The notes beneath the pieces are model-generated. The model made no database searches and was not told the DNA's origin. It worked only from the letters and a program-made list of their open reading frames with translations. Of a stretch of DNA of 64,000 nucleotides, positions 37,001 through 44,746 are shown piece after piece. Origin of the DNA: JAGRGG01 sp965217265 (GTDB taxonomy: Bacteria; Pseudomonadota; Alphaproteobacteria; Geminicoccales; Geminicoccaceae); assembly GCA_965217265.1 (NCBI GenBank), contig CBDCHP010000004.1:1-64000 (forward strand), given 5' to 3'. Position 1 is the first letter of the stretch. Every line of letters starts with the position of its first letter. The translations under genes were made by a program, and so were the position numbers.

Positions 37001-37756
37001 ATGACCCCGACCCCCGACGACGCGGCGCCGATCCTCGAACTCGTCGCCCTGCACAAGGCGTTCGGCGCGCAGACGGTGCTGAGCGGCATCGACCTGAAGG
37101 TGGCGCCGCGCGAGATGGTCTTCGTGCTCGGCCCCTCGGGCTCGGGCAAGAGCACGATGCTGCGCTGCTGCAACCTACTCGAAGTGCCGAGTTCGGGCGA
37201 GGTCCTGCTCGAAGGCCGCGCCATCAGCGGGGGCGGCGTCGACCTCAACAAGGTGCGGCGCCGCATCGGCATGGTGTTCCAGGCCTTCAACCTCTACCCG
37301 CACCTCGACGCGCGGCGCAACGTGACCTTGGCGCTGCGCAAGGTGCTCAAGCTCGCCAAGGCCGAGGCCAATGAGCGCGCGCTCGAAGCCCTCGATCGCG
37401 TCGGATTGCGCGCGAGGGCGGATGCGTACCCGGCCGAACTGTCGGGCGGGCAGCAGCAGCGGGTCGCGATCGCCCGCGCGCTGGCCCTGGAGCCGGCCGT
37501 GATGCTGTTCGACGAGCCGACCAGCGCCCTCGACCCGGAACTGGTCGGCGACGTGCTCGCGGTGATGCGCGACGTGAAGGCGGCCGGCATGACCATGCTC
37601 GTCGTCAGCCACGAGATGACGTTCGCCAGGGAGGCGGCCGATCGGGTCGTCTTCATGGACGCGGGCGCGATTGTCGAGGCGGGGGCGCCGTCGGCCGTGT
37701 TCGAGAACCCGCAACACCGGCGCACGCGGGACTTTCTCGCCCGCTACAGGGCCTGA
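37001..37756 (+). CDS. polar amino-acid ABC transporter ATPase
   Basis: A 251-residue GlnQ-type ATPase. Walker A is GPSGSGKST (44-52), the Q-loop is VFQAFNLYPHL, the signature is LSGGQQQR and Walker B is VMLFDEPTSALDPE, with the switch His in VVSHEMTFA. The ATG at 37001 lies 26 bases after the binding-protein stop. It powers import with the two following permeases. Confidence 0.93.
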   Translation: MTPTPDDAAPILELVALHKAFGAQTVLSGIDLKVAPREMVFVLGPSGSGKSTMLRCCNLLEVPSSGEVLLEGRAISGGGVDLNKVRRRIGMVFQAFNLYPHLDARRNVTLALRKVLKLAKAEANERALEALDRVGLRARADAYPAELSGGQQQRVAIARALALEPAVMLFDEPTSALDPELVGDVLAVMRDVKAAGMTMLVVSHEMTFAREAADRVVFMDAGAIVEAGAPSAVFENPQHRRTRDFLARYRA

Positions 37757-37761
37757 GCGCG

Positions 37762-38445
37762 GTGGGCGGCTGGGAGCGGTTCATCGATGCTTTCTTCAAC
37801 GCCGAGGTGCTGTGGCGCTACGCGCCTTCGATCCTCTCCGGCGTCTGGGTGACGGTGCAACTCTCGCTCCTGATCGTCGTCGTCGGCGTCGCGCTTGGCG
37901 CGGCGCTGGCGGGGGTGCGCGCCTGCGGCCTGAGGCCCGTCAACCTCCTGATCGTCGCCTACGCCGACGTGTTCCGCGCGCTGCCGCCCTTGGTCTTGAT
38001 CATGATCGCCTATTTCGGCCTGCCTAACGCCGGGATCGTCCTCTCGGCCTTCATGGTCCTGTTCGCCGTCCTGACCCTGGTCCTGGCCGCGTTCGCGGAA
38101 GAGATCTTCTGGGCCGGGATCACCTCGGTCGCGAAGGGCCAGTGGGAGGCGGCGCGCTCGACCGGGCTGACGTTTGGCCAAGCCTTGCGCTTCGTCGTCG
38201 CGCCGCAGGCGGCGCGCCTCGCCCTGCCGCCGCTCACCAACCGCGCCATCGCGATCACCAAGATGACGGCACTCGGCACGGTGATCGGCGTGCCCGACAT
38301 CCTCAATCAGGCGACCACGGCGCAGTCGTTCTCCGGCAACGCCTCGCCGCTGATGCTGGCGGCCGTCGCCTACGCCGCCATCTTCCTGCCGCTCGTGATC
38401 CTCTCGCGCTGGCTCGAAACGCGCTTTGCCTGGAAGAGGGCCTGA
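37762..38445 (+). CDS. polar amino-acid ABC transporter permease 1
   Basis: A 227-residue HisM/GlnP-type permease with about five membrane helices. The EAA loop reads KGQWEAARSTGLTFGQALRFVVAPQAARL. The GTG start lies five bases after the ATPase stop. It pairs with the next permease as a heterodimer. Confidence 0.88.
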   Translation: MGGWERFIDAFFNAEVLWRYAPSILSGVWVTVQLSLLIVVVGVALGAALAGVRACGLRPVNLLIVAYADVFRALPPLVLIMIAYFGLPNAGIVLSAFMVLFAVLTLVLAAFAEEIFWAGITSVAKGQWEAARSTGLTFGQALRFVVAPQAARLALPPLTNRAIAITKMTALGTVIGVPDILNQATTAQSFSGNASPLMLAAVAYAAIFLPLVILSRWLETRFAWKRA

Positions 38446-38449
38446 CGCG

Positions 38450-39115
38450 GTGAAGGCGCTGATCGAGCAGTTCTTCAATCCAGAGATCATGATCGCGGCT
38501 TGGCCGATGGTGCTGGAGGGCCTGTGGACGACGCTGCTGCTCTGTGCCGTCGTCGTACCGCTCGGGCTGATCGGCGGGCTGTTCGCCGCCTTGGGCTCGC
38601 TCGCCCGTTCGCGTCTCGTCCGCTGGCCGACGATCGCGCTGATCGACTTCTTTCGCGCCATCCCGCCGCTCGTCTTGCTGATCTTCGTCTATTCCGGCCT
38701 GCCGTTCGCCGGCGTTCAGTTGGGCCCGTTCGCCGCCGTCGCGTTCGCCTTCTTCCTCAACAACTCGGCCTACTACGGCGAGGCGTACCGGGCCGGGATC
38801 GAATCGGTCGGCGCCGGGCAGGGCGAGGCGGCGCGCTCGACGGGGTTGAGTGCTACGCAGACGATGGCCTACGTCGTCCTCCCCCAGGCGGTGCGCAACG
38901 TCCTCCCCGACCTGCTCTCGAACACGATCGAGGTGGTCAAGCTCACCTCGCTCGCCTCGGTCGTCTCGCTCGGCGAGATGCTCTACCAGGCCAACATGGC
39001 CCGCTCGGTCACCTACAACGCCTCGCCGATCGTGCTGGCGGGTCTTATCTATCTCGTACTGCTCTGGCCGCTGGTGCGGCTGGTCGGCCGCTTCGAGCGG
39101 CGCATCGCATCGTGA
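38450..39115 (+). CDS. polar amino-acid ABC transporter permease 2
   Basis: A 221-residue permease with the EAA loop GAGQGEAARSTGLSATQTMAYVVLPQAVRNV. GTG at 38450 is preferred: an in-frame start 24 bases upstream would overlap permease 1 and add a non-family segment. A GGAGGGGG ribosome-binding site after its stop serves the next gene. Confidence 0.88.
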   Translation: MKALIEQFFNPEIMIAAWPMVLEGLWTTLLLCAVVVPLGLIGGLFAALGSLARSRLVRWPTIALIDFFRAIPPLVLLIFVYSGLPFAGVQLGPFAAVAFAFFLNNSAYYGEAYRAGIESVGAGQGEAARSTGLSATQTMAYVVLPQAVRNVLPDLLSNTIEVVKLTSLASVVSLGEMLYQANMARSVTYNASPIVLAGLIYLVLLWPLVRLVGRFERRIAS

Positions 39116-39129
39116 GGAGGGGGAAGTAA

Positions 39130-40062
39130 ATGCGCGAGATCGTGATCGGCGGCGCCCAGCTCGGGCCGATCCAAAAAGACGAGGGCCGGGACGCGGTGGT
39201 GGCGCGGATGACAGCCCTCCTGGAGCAGGCCGACGCGGCCGGGTGCGGCCTCGTCGTCTACCCCGAACTGGCGCTGACCACCTTCTTCCCGCGCTACTGG
39301 ATCGAGGATCAAGCCGAGATCGACACTTGGTTCGAGCGCGAGATGCCGAACCGGGCGACGGCGTCCTTGTTCGAGCGTGCCCGCGATCTCAAGATCGCGG
39401 TCTCCTTCGGCTACGCCGAACTGACGCCGGACGGGCGCCGCTTCAACACCTCGATCCTCACCGACCGGGACGCCCGGATCGTCGGCAAGTACCGCAAGGT
39501 CCACCTGCCGGGCCACGCCGACTACGACCATGAGCGCACCTTTCAGCACCTGGAGAAGCGCTACTTCGAGCCGGGCGACCTCGGCTTTCCGGTCTGGCGC
39601 AACCTCGACGCCTGGATGGGGATGTGCATCTGCAACGACCGCCGCTGGCCCGAGACCTACCGCGTCATGGGCCTCCAGGGCGTGGAACTGGTGGTGCTCG
39701 GCTACAACACGCCGTCCTTGAACAGCCAAAAGCCCGAGGAGGGACAGGAGACGCGGCTCTACCACTCCGAACTGACGATGAAGGCGGGTGCCTATCAGAA
39801 CGCGACCTGGGTCGTCGCCGTCGCCAAGGCCGGCGTCGAGGACGGCCACCCCCTGATCGCCGGCAGCGTCATCGTCGACCCGGACGGCTTCGTCGTGGCA
39901 AGGGCGGCGGGCAAGGGCGACGAACTGATCGTCCACGCCTGCGACATGGACGCCTGCGCGTTCGGTAAGAGCACCATCTTCGACTTCGCCCGGCACCGCC
40001 GGATCGAGCATTACGGGGCGATCACCCGCCAGACCGGCGTCGTCTACCCCAAAACGGATTGA
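39130..40062 (+). CDS. N-carbamoyl-D-amino-acid hydrolase (nitrilase superfamily)
   Basis: A 310-residue carbon-nitrogen hydrolase. The catalytic triad is Glu46 (VVYPELAL), Lys123 (YRKVHLPG) and Cys168 (CICNDRRWPE), which lines up with Glu46, Lys126 and Cys171 of the Agrobacterium D-carbamoylase. VVLGYNTPSLNSQ and the flanking GAYQNATW also match that subgroup. It would convert N-carbamoyl-D-amino acids to the free D-amino acid, CO2 and ammonia. No cyclic-amidohydrolase hydantoinase lies nearby, so the carbamoyl substrate may come from outside through the adjacent ABC transporter. Confidence 0.87.
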   Translation: MREIVIGGAQLGPIQKDEGRDAVVARMTALLEQADAAGCGLVVYPELALTTFFPRYWIEDQAEIDTWFEREMPNRATASLFERARDLKIAVSFGYAELTPDGRRFNTSILTDRDARIVGKYRKVHLPGHADYDHERTFQHLEKRYFEPGDLGFPVWRNLDAWMGMCICNDRRWPETYRVMGLQGVELVVLGYNTPSLNSQKPEEGQETRLYHSELTMKAGAYQNATWVVAVAKAGVEDGHPLIAGSVIVDPDGFVVARAAGKGDELIVHACDMDACAFGKSTIFDFARHRRIEHYGAITRQTGVVYPKTD

Positions 40063-40065
40063 ACG

Positions 40066-40680
40066 ATGTACCTCGACTTCGACGACCTTGAGCCGCGCGA
40101 GCGCTACAAGCTGCTCACCGCGACCGTGATCCCGCGCCCCGTCGCCTGGGTGACGAGCGCCAACGCCGACGGCGTCGTCAACGCCGCCCCCTACTCCTTC
40201 TTCAACGTCTTCGGCGAGGAGCCGGCGCTAATCGTCTTGGGCCTGCAGCACAAGCCCGACGGGTCGCCGAAGGACACGACGCGCAACATCCGAAGGAGCG
40301 GCGAGTTCGTCGTCAACATCGCGACCCCGGCCTTGGTCGACGCGATGGTCGACACGGCCGCCGCCTACCCGCCCGAGGCGGGCGAGCCGGGGGCGCTGGG
40401 CCTCGACCTCGCGCCGAGCCTCAAGGTGGCCCCGCCGCGGCTGGCGGCAGCCCCCGTCGCCTTCGAGTGCCGCCGGCTGGTGGCGCTCAACTTCGACTGG
40501 AACCGCGAGCTTCTGGTCGGCGAGGCGGTGGCGCTGCACGCGCGGGACGGGCTGATCGATCCCGACACCCTGCGGGTCGATTGGCAGGGCGCGTTTCCGA
40601 TCGCCCGGCTGTTCGCCGACCGCTACGGCCGGGTCGAGGAGATCGCGCCCCGGCCGATCCCCGCACCCAAAATCACTTAA
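40066..40680 (+). CDS. flavin reductase-like (FMN-binding split barrel) protein
   Basis: A 204-residue protein with the split-barrel core IPRPVAWVTSANADGVVNAAPYSFFNVF and VVNIATPALVDAM. Such proteins bind FMN and reduce free flavin or act as small oxidoreductases. It starts three bases after the carbamoylase. Its role in this operon is not obvious; it could feed a monooxygenase located elsewhere. Confidence 0.82.
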   Translation: MYLDFDDLEPRERYKLLTATVIPRPVAWVTSANADGVVNAAPYSFFNVFGEEPALIVLGLQHKPDGSPKDTTRNIRRSGEFVVNIATPALVDAMVDTAAAYPPEAGEPGALGLDLAPSLKVAPPRLAAAPVAFECRRLVALNFDWNRELLVGEAVALHARDGLIDPDTLRVDWQGAFPIARLFADRYGRVEEIAPRPIPAPKIT

Positions 40681-40693
40681 GGAGCCGCGACCC

Positions 40694-41626
40694 ATGACCC
40701 TGATCGACCGCGAGACCGCCGGCGTCTACGTCATCGCCCCGACGCCGTTCGCCGAGGACGGCGGGCTCGACCTCGCCAGCATCGACCGCTTGGTCGACTT
40801 CTATCTCGGCTGCGGCGTCGACGGCGTCACCGTGCTGGGCGTCATGGGCGAGGCGCCCAAGCTCGACCCCGAGGAGGGCCGGGCGGTGGTCAAGCGCTTC
40901 ATCGCCGCCGGGAAGGGGCGCCTGCCGACGATCGTCGGCGTCTCCGCCCCCGGCCTCGACAACCTTGCCCGCCTCGCGCGCTTCGCGATGGACGCGGGTG
41001 CCGCCGGGGTGATGGTGGCGCCGATCCCCGGCCTCACGACCGAGGACCGGGTCCACGGCTACTACGCCCAGGTCTGCGCCGCCCTCGGGCAGGACGTCCC
41101 CGTCTGCTACCAGGACTACCCGCAGACGACCGGCGTGCCAGTCTCCCCTGAGACGATCCTGCGCCTCGCGCGCGACTTCCCCCAGATCGTGATGCTCAAG
41201 CACGAGGACTGTCCGGGTCTGCCCAAGCTCACCCGTGTGCGCGAGGGGTCGGGTGCGGGCGACACGCCGCGGCTCTCGATCCTGTGCGGCAACGGCGGGC
41301 TCTATTTGCCGCAGGAGATGGCGCGCGGCGCCGACGGGGCGATGACCGGCTTTGCCTATCCCGAGATGCTGGTCGGCATGGTGACGAAGTTCCGGGACGG
41401 CGACCCGGACGGGGCCGAGGACCTGTTCGACGCCTACCTGCCGCTGGTCCGTCACGAGCAGCAGCCGGGCATCGGCCTTGCCATCCGCAAGGAGGTGCTG
41501 CGCCGGCGCGGCCTGATCGCCTCGGCCAAGGTCCGCGCACCGGGGCCGCGGCTGAGCGCCACTGACCAGGACGAGCTGACCCGGCTCGTGGCGCGCACCG
41601 AGGCGCGCGTGCAAGCACTGGGCTGA
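40694..41626 (+). CDS. DapA-like aldolase/lyase (DHDPS family)
   Basis: A 310-residue TIM-barrel class I aldolase. The Schiff-base Lys169 is in IVMLKHED and the partner Tyr139 in VCYQDYP. The usual GTTGE motif appears as GVMGEA, so it is not a canonical dihydrodipicolinate synthase. The family includes enzymes for keto-acid and sugar-acid breakdown. GGAG precedes the ATG, and the gene is followed four bases later by the racemase-like gene. Confidence 0.85.
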   Translation: MTLIDRETAGVYVIAPTPFAEDGGLDLASIDRLVDFYLGCGVDGVTVLGVMGEAPKLDPEEGRAVVKRFIAAGKGRLPTIVGVSAPGLDNLARLARFAMDAGAAGVMVAPIPGLTTEDRVHGYYAQVCAALGQDVPVCYQDYPQTTGVPVSPETILRLARDFPQIVMLKHEDCPGLPKLTRVREGSGAGDTPRLSILCGNGGLYLPQEMARGADGAMTGFAYPEMLVGMVTKFRDGDPDGAEDLFDAYLPLVRHEQQPGIGLAIRKEVLRRRGLIASAKVRAPGPRLSATDQDELTRLVARTEARVQALG

Positions 41627-41630
41627 GGCG

Positions 41631-42284
41631 ATGCGAGGCGGCCCCATCCTCGTCATCAACCCGAACTCGAACCAGGCCGTGACCGACGGCCTCGACGCGG
41701 CGCTGGACGCTTTTCGTTTTTCGGGCGGTCCGGCGATCGAGTGTCTGACGCTGGCCGAAGGCCCGTTCGGGATCGAGACCCAGTATCACTCCGACAGCGT
41801 CGTCCTGCCGCTGGCCCGGCTGGTCGAGGGCCGGAGCGACGCCGCCGCCTTCGTCATCGCCTGCTACTCCGACCCCGGCATCGACGCCTGCCGCGCCGCG
41901 ACGGCGGCCCCCGTCTTCGGCATCCAGGAGAGCGGGATCTTGAGCGCGCTCGCGCGGGGCGATCGCATCGGGGTGATCGCGATCAAGGCGGGCTCGATCG
42001 CGCGGCACCGCAAGTACGTGCGTCGCATGGGCGTCCTCGACCGGCTCGCCGGCGAGCGCCCCTTGGAAATGTCGGTCGACGAGACGGCGCGGGGGGCGGA
42101 CACGCTCAAGCGCCTCGTCGAGGTCAGCCGTCTGCTGATCGGCGATGGCGCCGACGCGCTCGTCCTCGGCTGCGCCGGCCTCGCCCGCCACCGCGCCGCC
42201 TTGGAGGCCGAACTCGGCCTGCCGGTGATCGACCCGACCCAGGCGGCCGTGGCGATGGCGCTCGGGGCGGTGCTGGTGCGGTGA
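41631..42284 (+). CDS. hydantoin racemase-like Asp/Glu racemase family protein
   Basis: A 217-residue protein with the two catalytic Cys positions of the family: Cys78 in IACYSDPG and Cys181 in LVLGCAGL. The N-terminal ILVINPNSN matches hydantoin racemases and maleate isomerase relatives. With the D-carbamoylase in the same operon, racemisation of a hydantoin or amino-acid derivative is the best guess. Its TGA stop is the first part of repeat element A. Confidence 0.82.
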   Translation: MRGGPILVINPNSNQAVTDGLDAALDAFRFSGGPAIECLTLAEGPFGIETQYHSDSVVLPLARLVEGRSDAAAFVIACYSDPGIDACRAATAAPVFGIQESGILSALARGDRIGVIAIKAGSIARHRKYVRRMGVLDRLAGERPLEMSVDETARGADTLKRLVEVSRLLIGDGADALVLGCAGLARHRAALEAELGLPVIDPTQAAVAMALGAVLVR

Positions 42285-42400
42285 ACGCTTCGCGTGCGCT
42301 GGGCGCTTGGATGCCTCGCTCTGCGAGGCATTCCTTTCTTTTTTGCTACTTGTCCTTGAACTTGGTCTCAACGCCGAGACTAAATTCGGGATAAAGGAAC
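42284..42400. repeat. intergenic inverted-repeat element, copy A (left half only)
   Basis: It has the left arm GAACGCTTCGCGTGCGCTG, a pyrimidine-rich run and the core start GCTACTTGTCC shared with copy D at 63755. The right arm cannot be found, so this copy is truncated or diverged. The arm begins within the stop codon of the racemase-like gene. Confidence 0.6.
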
Positions 42401-42444
42401 ACGACCTCGTTTTTGCTGCTGATTGGGAATGTTTGGCGAATAAG

Positions 42445-42460
42445 GTGAAATTTGTTTCAC
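42445..42460. promoter_or_regulatory. dyad upstream of the manganese catalase gene
   Basis: GTGAAA and TTTCAC flank TTTG in AT-rich DNA 115 bases ahead of the catalase remnant. This resembles a regulator-binding dyad; the regulator is unknown. Confidence 0.35.
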
Positions 42461-42574
42461 GTTTAGATTGTTTTGGAACGGGTCTAAGGATCGCCGCATT
42501 TTATAAACCTACACCGCCTGAGCCGGTGGCCCGACGGGGCGTAGAATCGACATGCCGAGGAAGGGAACCAGCGC

Positions 42575-43284
42575 ATGTTCATTCACAAGAAAGAGTTGCC
42601 CACCCGGTCAACGTCACCCAGCCCGACCCGCACTTCGCCCAGTTCCTCTTGGAGCAGTTCGGCGGCGTCACGGGCGAGCTCTCCGCCAGCCTGCAATACT
42701 TCACCCAGGCGCAGCACACCGACGATCCGGCGCTGCGCGACATGCTCATGGACATCGCGACCGAGGAGTTCGGCCACCTTGAGATGGTGGCGCACCTGAT
42801 CGAGGCGCACTCCAAGGGCAGCATGCAGGCAAAAGCCTACGAGAGCACGCTGTTCTCGGTGCGCGGCAAGGGTCCGCACCTGCTCGATAGCCAGGGCGTG
42901 GCGTGAAACGCCAGCTACGTCAACGAGGGTGCCAGCCCCGTGCGCGACCTGCGCGCCAACATCGCGGCGGAGGCCGGGGCACTCGCCACCTACGAGGCCT
43001 TGCTCAAGAAGAGCCCGGACGAGGGCTCGCGCCAAGCGCTGGTCCACCTCGCCACCCGCGAGGTCACGCACGCGCAGATGTTCATGGACGCGCTCAAGTC
43101 GATGAACAAGCTGGATGAGCCGCTGTTCGGCGACCTGACGCCGGACGACACGGTCGACCTCTACTTCAACCTCTCCCAGAGCGGCACGCCAGACAAGGAT
43201 CAGCCGGCCCCTTGGATCAAGGACGACAGCTCCTTGAAGTTCGTCGCCGACCCGCTGGCCCATATGCAAAACGACAAGGGCTGA
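42575..43284 (+). pseudogene. manganese catalase, broken by a frameshift and an in-frame TGA
   Basis: The ATG at 42575 reads FIHKKELP, then a one-base loss near 42605 shifts the frame to HPVNVTQPDPHFAQFLLEQFGGVTGELSAS. Metal-ligand helices of the family are visible as TEEFGHLEMVAHL and later IAAEAGALATYE with ATREVTHAQMF. A TGA at 42904-42906 falls where relatives have Trp (SQGVA-stop-NASYVNEG), and the frame then stays open to 43284. The intact gene would encode about 235 residues and disproportionate hydrogen peroxide. Either the strain has lost it or the sequence has two errors within 300 bases. Confidence 0.78.
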
Positions 43285-43357
43285 GCGAGGCCGCGACACA
43301 TAAAGGGCGTGTAGCGGTGTCCGCGCCACACCCGCCCGCAACCGATGGAGATGCGCC

Positions 43358-43819
43358 TTGCCCTCGCTCAACCTCAACCGTCGCAACCTCTTTAGCACCG
43401 TCGGGATCGCTGGCTTCGCGGCCGCAGCGCCCGTGGCCCTGACGTCGGCGGCCGCCAAGGCCGCCGAAGCGGCCGAAACCGGGGGCCTCCTCGCCTGGCT
43501 CAGGGTTGCCCCCGACGGCGCCGTCCGCGTCTCGGCGGCCACCCTCGTGACGAACAGGACCGGCCCCGCGTGGCGCACCGTCGGCCCGACCGACGGCATC
43601 GCCCTGAACCTCGCCGCGATGCCCGGGGGAGGCCCCGCCTCCCTTCAGTCGTGGCAGTGCCGGCAAGAAGCCTGCGCCGCCGCGCGCGACGTCCTGGCCA
43701 AGATCGCGGCCCGCCGCTGGGGCGTCCCCCAAGACGAGTGTCAGGCCGCGCAAGGCCAGATCGTCCACGCACGCTCGGGCCGTCAGGTCGGCTATCGGAT
43801 CTGGACCGAGGTCGCTTAG
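43358..43819 (+). CDS. miniature Tat-exported protein resembling isoquinoline oxidoreductase beta subunit
   Basis: A 153-residue protein from a TTG start after GGAG. The N-terminus LNRRNLFSTVGIAGFAAAAP is a twin-arginine signal. The next part, LLAWLRVAPDGAVRVSAATL, matches the first domain of IorB-type molybdenum hydroxylases. It then jumps to CAAARDVLAKIAARRWGVPQDEC and IVHARSGRQVGYRIW, which resembles a region a few hundred residues into those roughly 730-residue enzymes. It looks like a coherent in-frame condensation, perhaps a relic, perhaps a small secreted protein in its own right. No cofactor-binding residues can be claimed. Confidence 0.55.
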   Translation: MPSLNLNRRNLFSTVGIAGFAAAAPVALTSAAAKAAEAAETGGLLAWLRVAPDGAVRVSAATLVTNRTGPAWRTVGPTDGIALNLAAMPGGGPASLQSWQCRQEACAAARDVLAKIAARRWGVPQDECQAAQGQIVHARSGRQVGYRIWTEVA

Positions 43820-43822
43820 CGG

Positions 43823-43969
43823 GAACGCTTCGCGTGCGCTGACGCGCGGTCTTCTTTTCTTCTTTTTTGCAACTTTGGCCGGGGCTAGCTTCAGCACCTG
43901 TGCCAGTCCGGGTGACAAGTAGCAAAAAACAAAGGGGAAAAGGCCCCGCGCCAGCGGACGCGAAGCGTT
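43823..43969. repeat. intergenic inverted-repeat element, copy B
   Basis: The arms GAACGCTTCGCGTGCGCTGACGCGCGG and GCCAGCGGACGCGAAGCGTTT flank a T-rich and an A-rich run. The core (GGCCGGGGCTAGC to GACAAGTAGC) is the reverse complement of the core of copy D, so this copy sits in the opposite orientation. It lies between convergent genes and could terminate both. Confidence 0.75.
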
Positions 43970-43972
43970 TGT

Positions 43973-44746
43973 TCAATCCCCCGGCCCCGGCACGAGCGGC
44001 ACGCCTATGCTAGGCCTCGTGGTCGCTTCTTGGCGGCGGCAGAGGTAGACGTCGCCGCGGCGATCGAAGGGGGCGAAGCCGGCGCTGCGTAGCATGGCCT
44101 CGGCGCAGGCGCGGTTGGGGATCCACCAGTTGGTCGGGTCGCCGGCGTAGCGGTGCTCGACGAAGTGCATGACCGGGTAGCCGCTTCGGCCGAAGACGGC
44201 CGTCTCCTCGAAGCCGTGATCGTCGTCGATTGCTGGCACGTCGTCGTCGCCGCGCAGGAGCGACTGGAAGACGAGGAGGTCGTCCGCCGCGTGGGCGTGG
44301 ATCAGGTCGAGTGCCAGGAGCGGGTGGCGGAGGTGATAGAGGACGCCGAGGAAGAGGACGACATCGAAGCGGCGCTTGAGCGCCGGCACGTCGTAGACCG
44401 ACATCCGCTCGAATTCGACGTCGAGGCCGAGCCTCTCGGCGGCGAACGCGGCTTGGCGCAGGTAGCGCCCGTCCTCGTCGATGCCTAACACCCGATCGGC
44501 GCCGCGCCGCTTCATCTCCAGCGCGTAGAAGCCGGCGTTGCAGCCGATGTCGAGGACGGTGCGGCCGCCAAGGTCGGCCGGGATGGCGTCGGCGAAGGTG
44601 CGCCACTTGAAGGCGGGAAAGTCGCCGAGCGGGTGGTCGGGCGCCGTCGCCACGCCCTCAATGTCGAAATTGTGAAACCACGGCCCGAGCGCTTCGACGC
44701 GGCGGCGCAGCGGCGCGTCGTCGCCCCCGGCGGAGCGTTCATTCAT
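43973..44746 (-). CDS. SAM-dependent methyltransferase of the glycan operon
   Basis: A 257-residue class I methyltransferase. The SAM motif I is VLDIGCNAGFYALEM (about 65-79), then VLGIDED, and FDVVLFLGVLYHLRHPLLAL as motif IV and beyond. It resembles CmoB-type and the Rta_06860 (TIGR04290 as I recall) methyltransferases found beside B12-dependent radical SAM enzymes. It is the last gene of the eight-gene operon and overlaps the preceding gene by four bases. It probably methylates the assembled glycan or aglycone. Confidence 0.82.
   Translation of the reverse strand: MNERSAGGDDAPLRRRVEALGPWFHNFDIEGVATAPDHPLGDFPAFKWRTFADAIPADLGGRTVLDIGCNAGFYALEMKRRGADRVLGIDEDGRYLRQAAFAAERLGLDVEFERMSVYDVPALKRRFDVVLFLGVLYHLRHPLLALDLIHAHAADDLLVFQSLLRGDDDVPAIDDDHGFEETAVFGRSGYPVMHFVEHRYAGDPTNWWIPNRACAEAMLRSAGFAPFDRRGDVYLCRRQEATTRPSIGVPLVPGPGD

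Noticed and set aside
42904..42906. In-frame TGA in the catalase as selenocysteine or reassigned Trp
   Set aside because: The aligned residue in relatives is Trp rather than Cys, no SECIS-like stem is evident, and an upstream frameshift already breaks the gene. TGA is used as a normal stop throughout the window.
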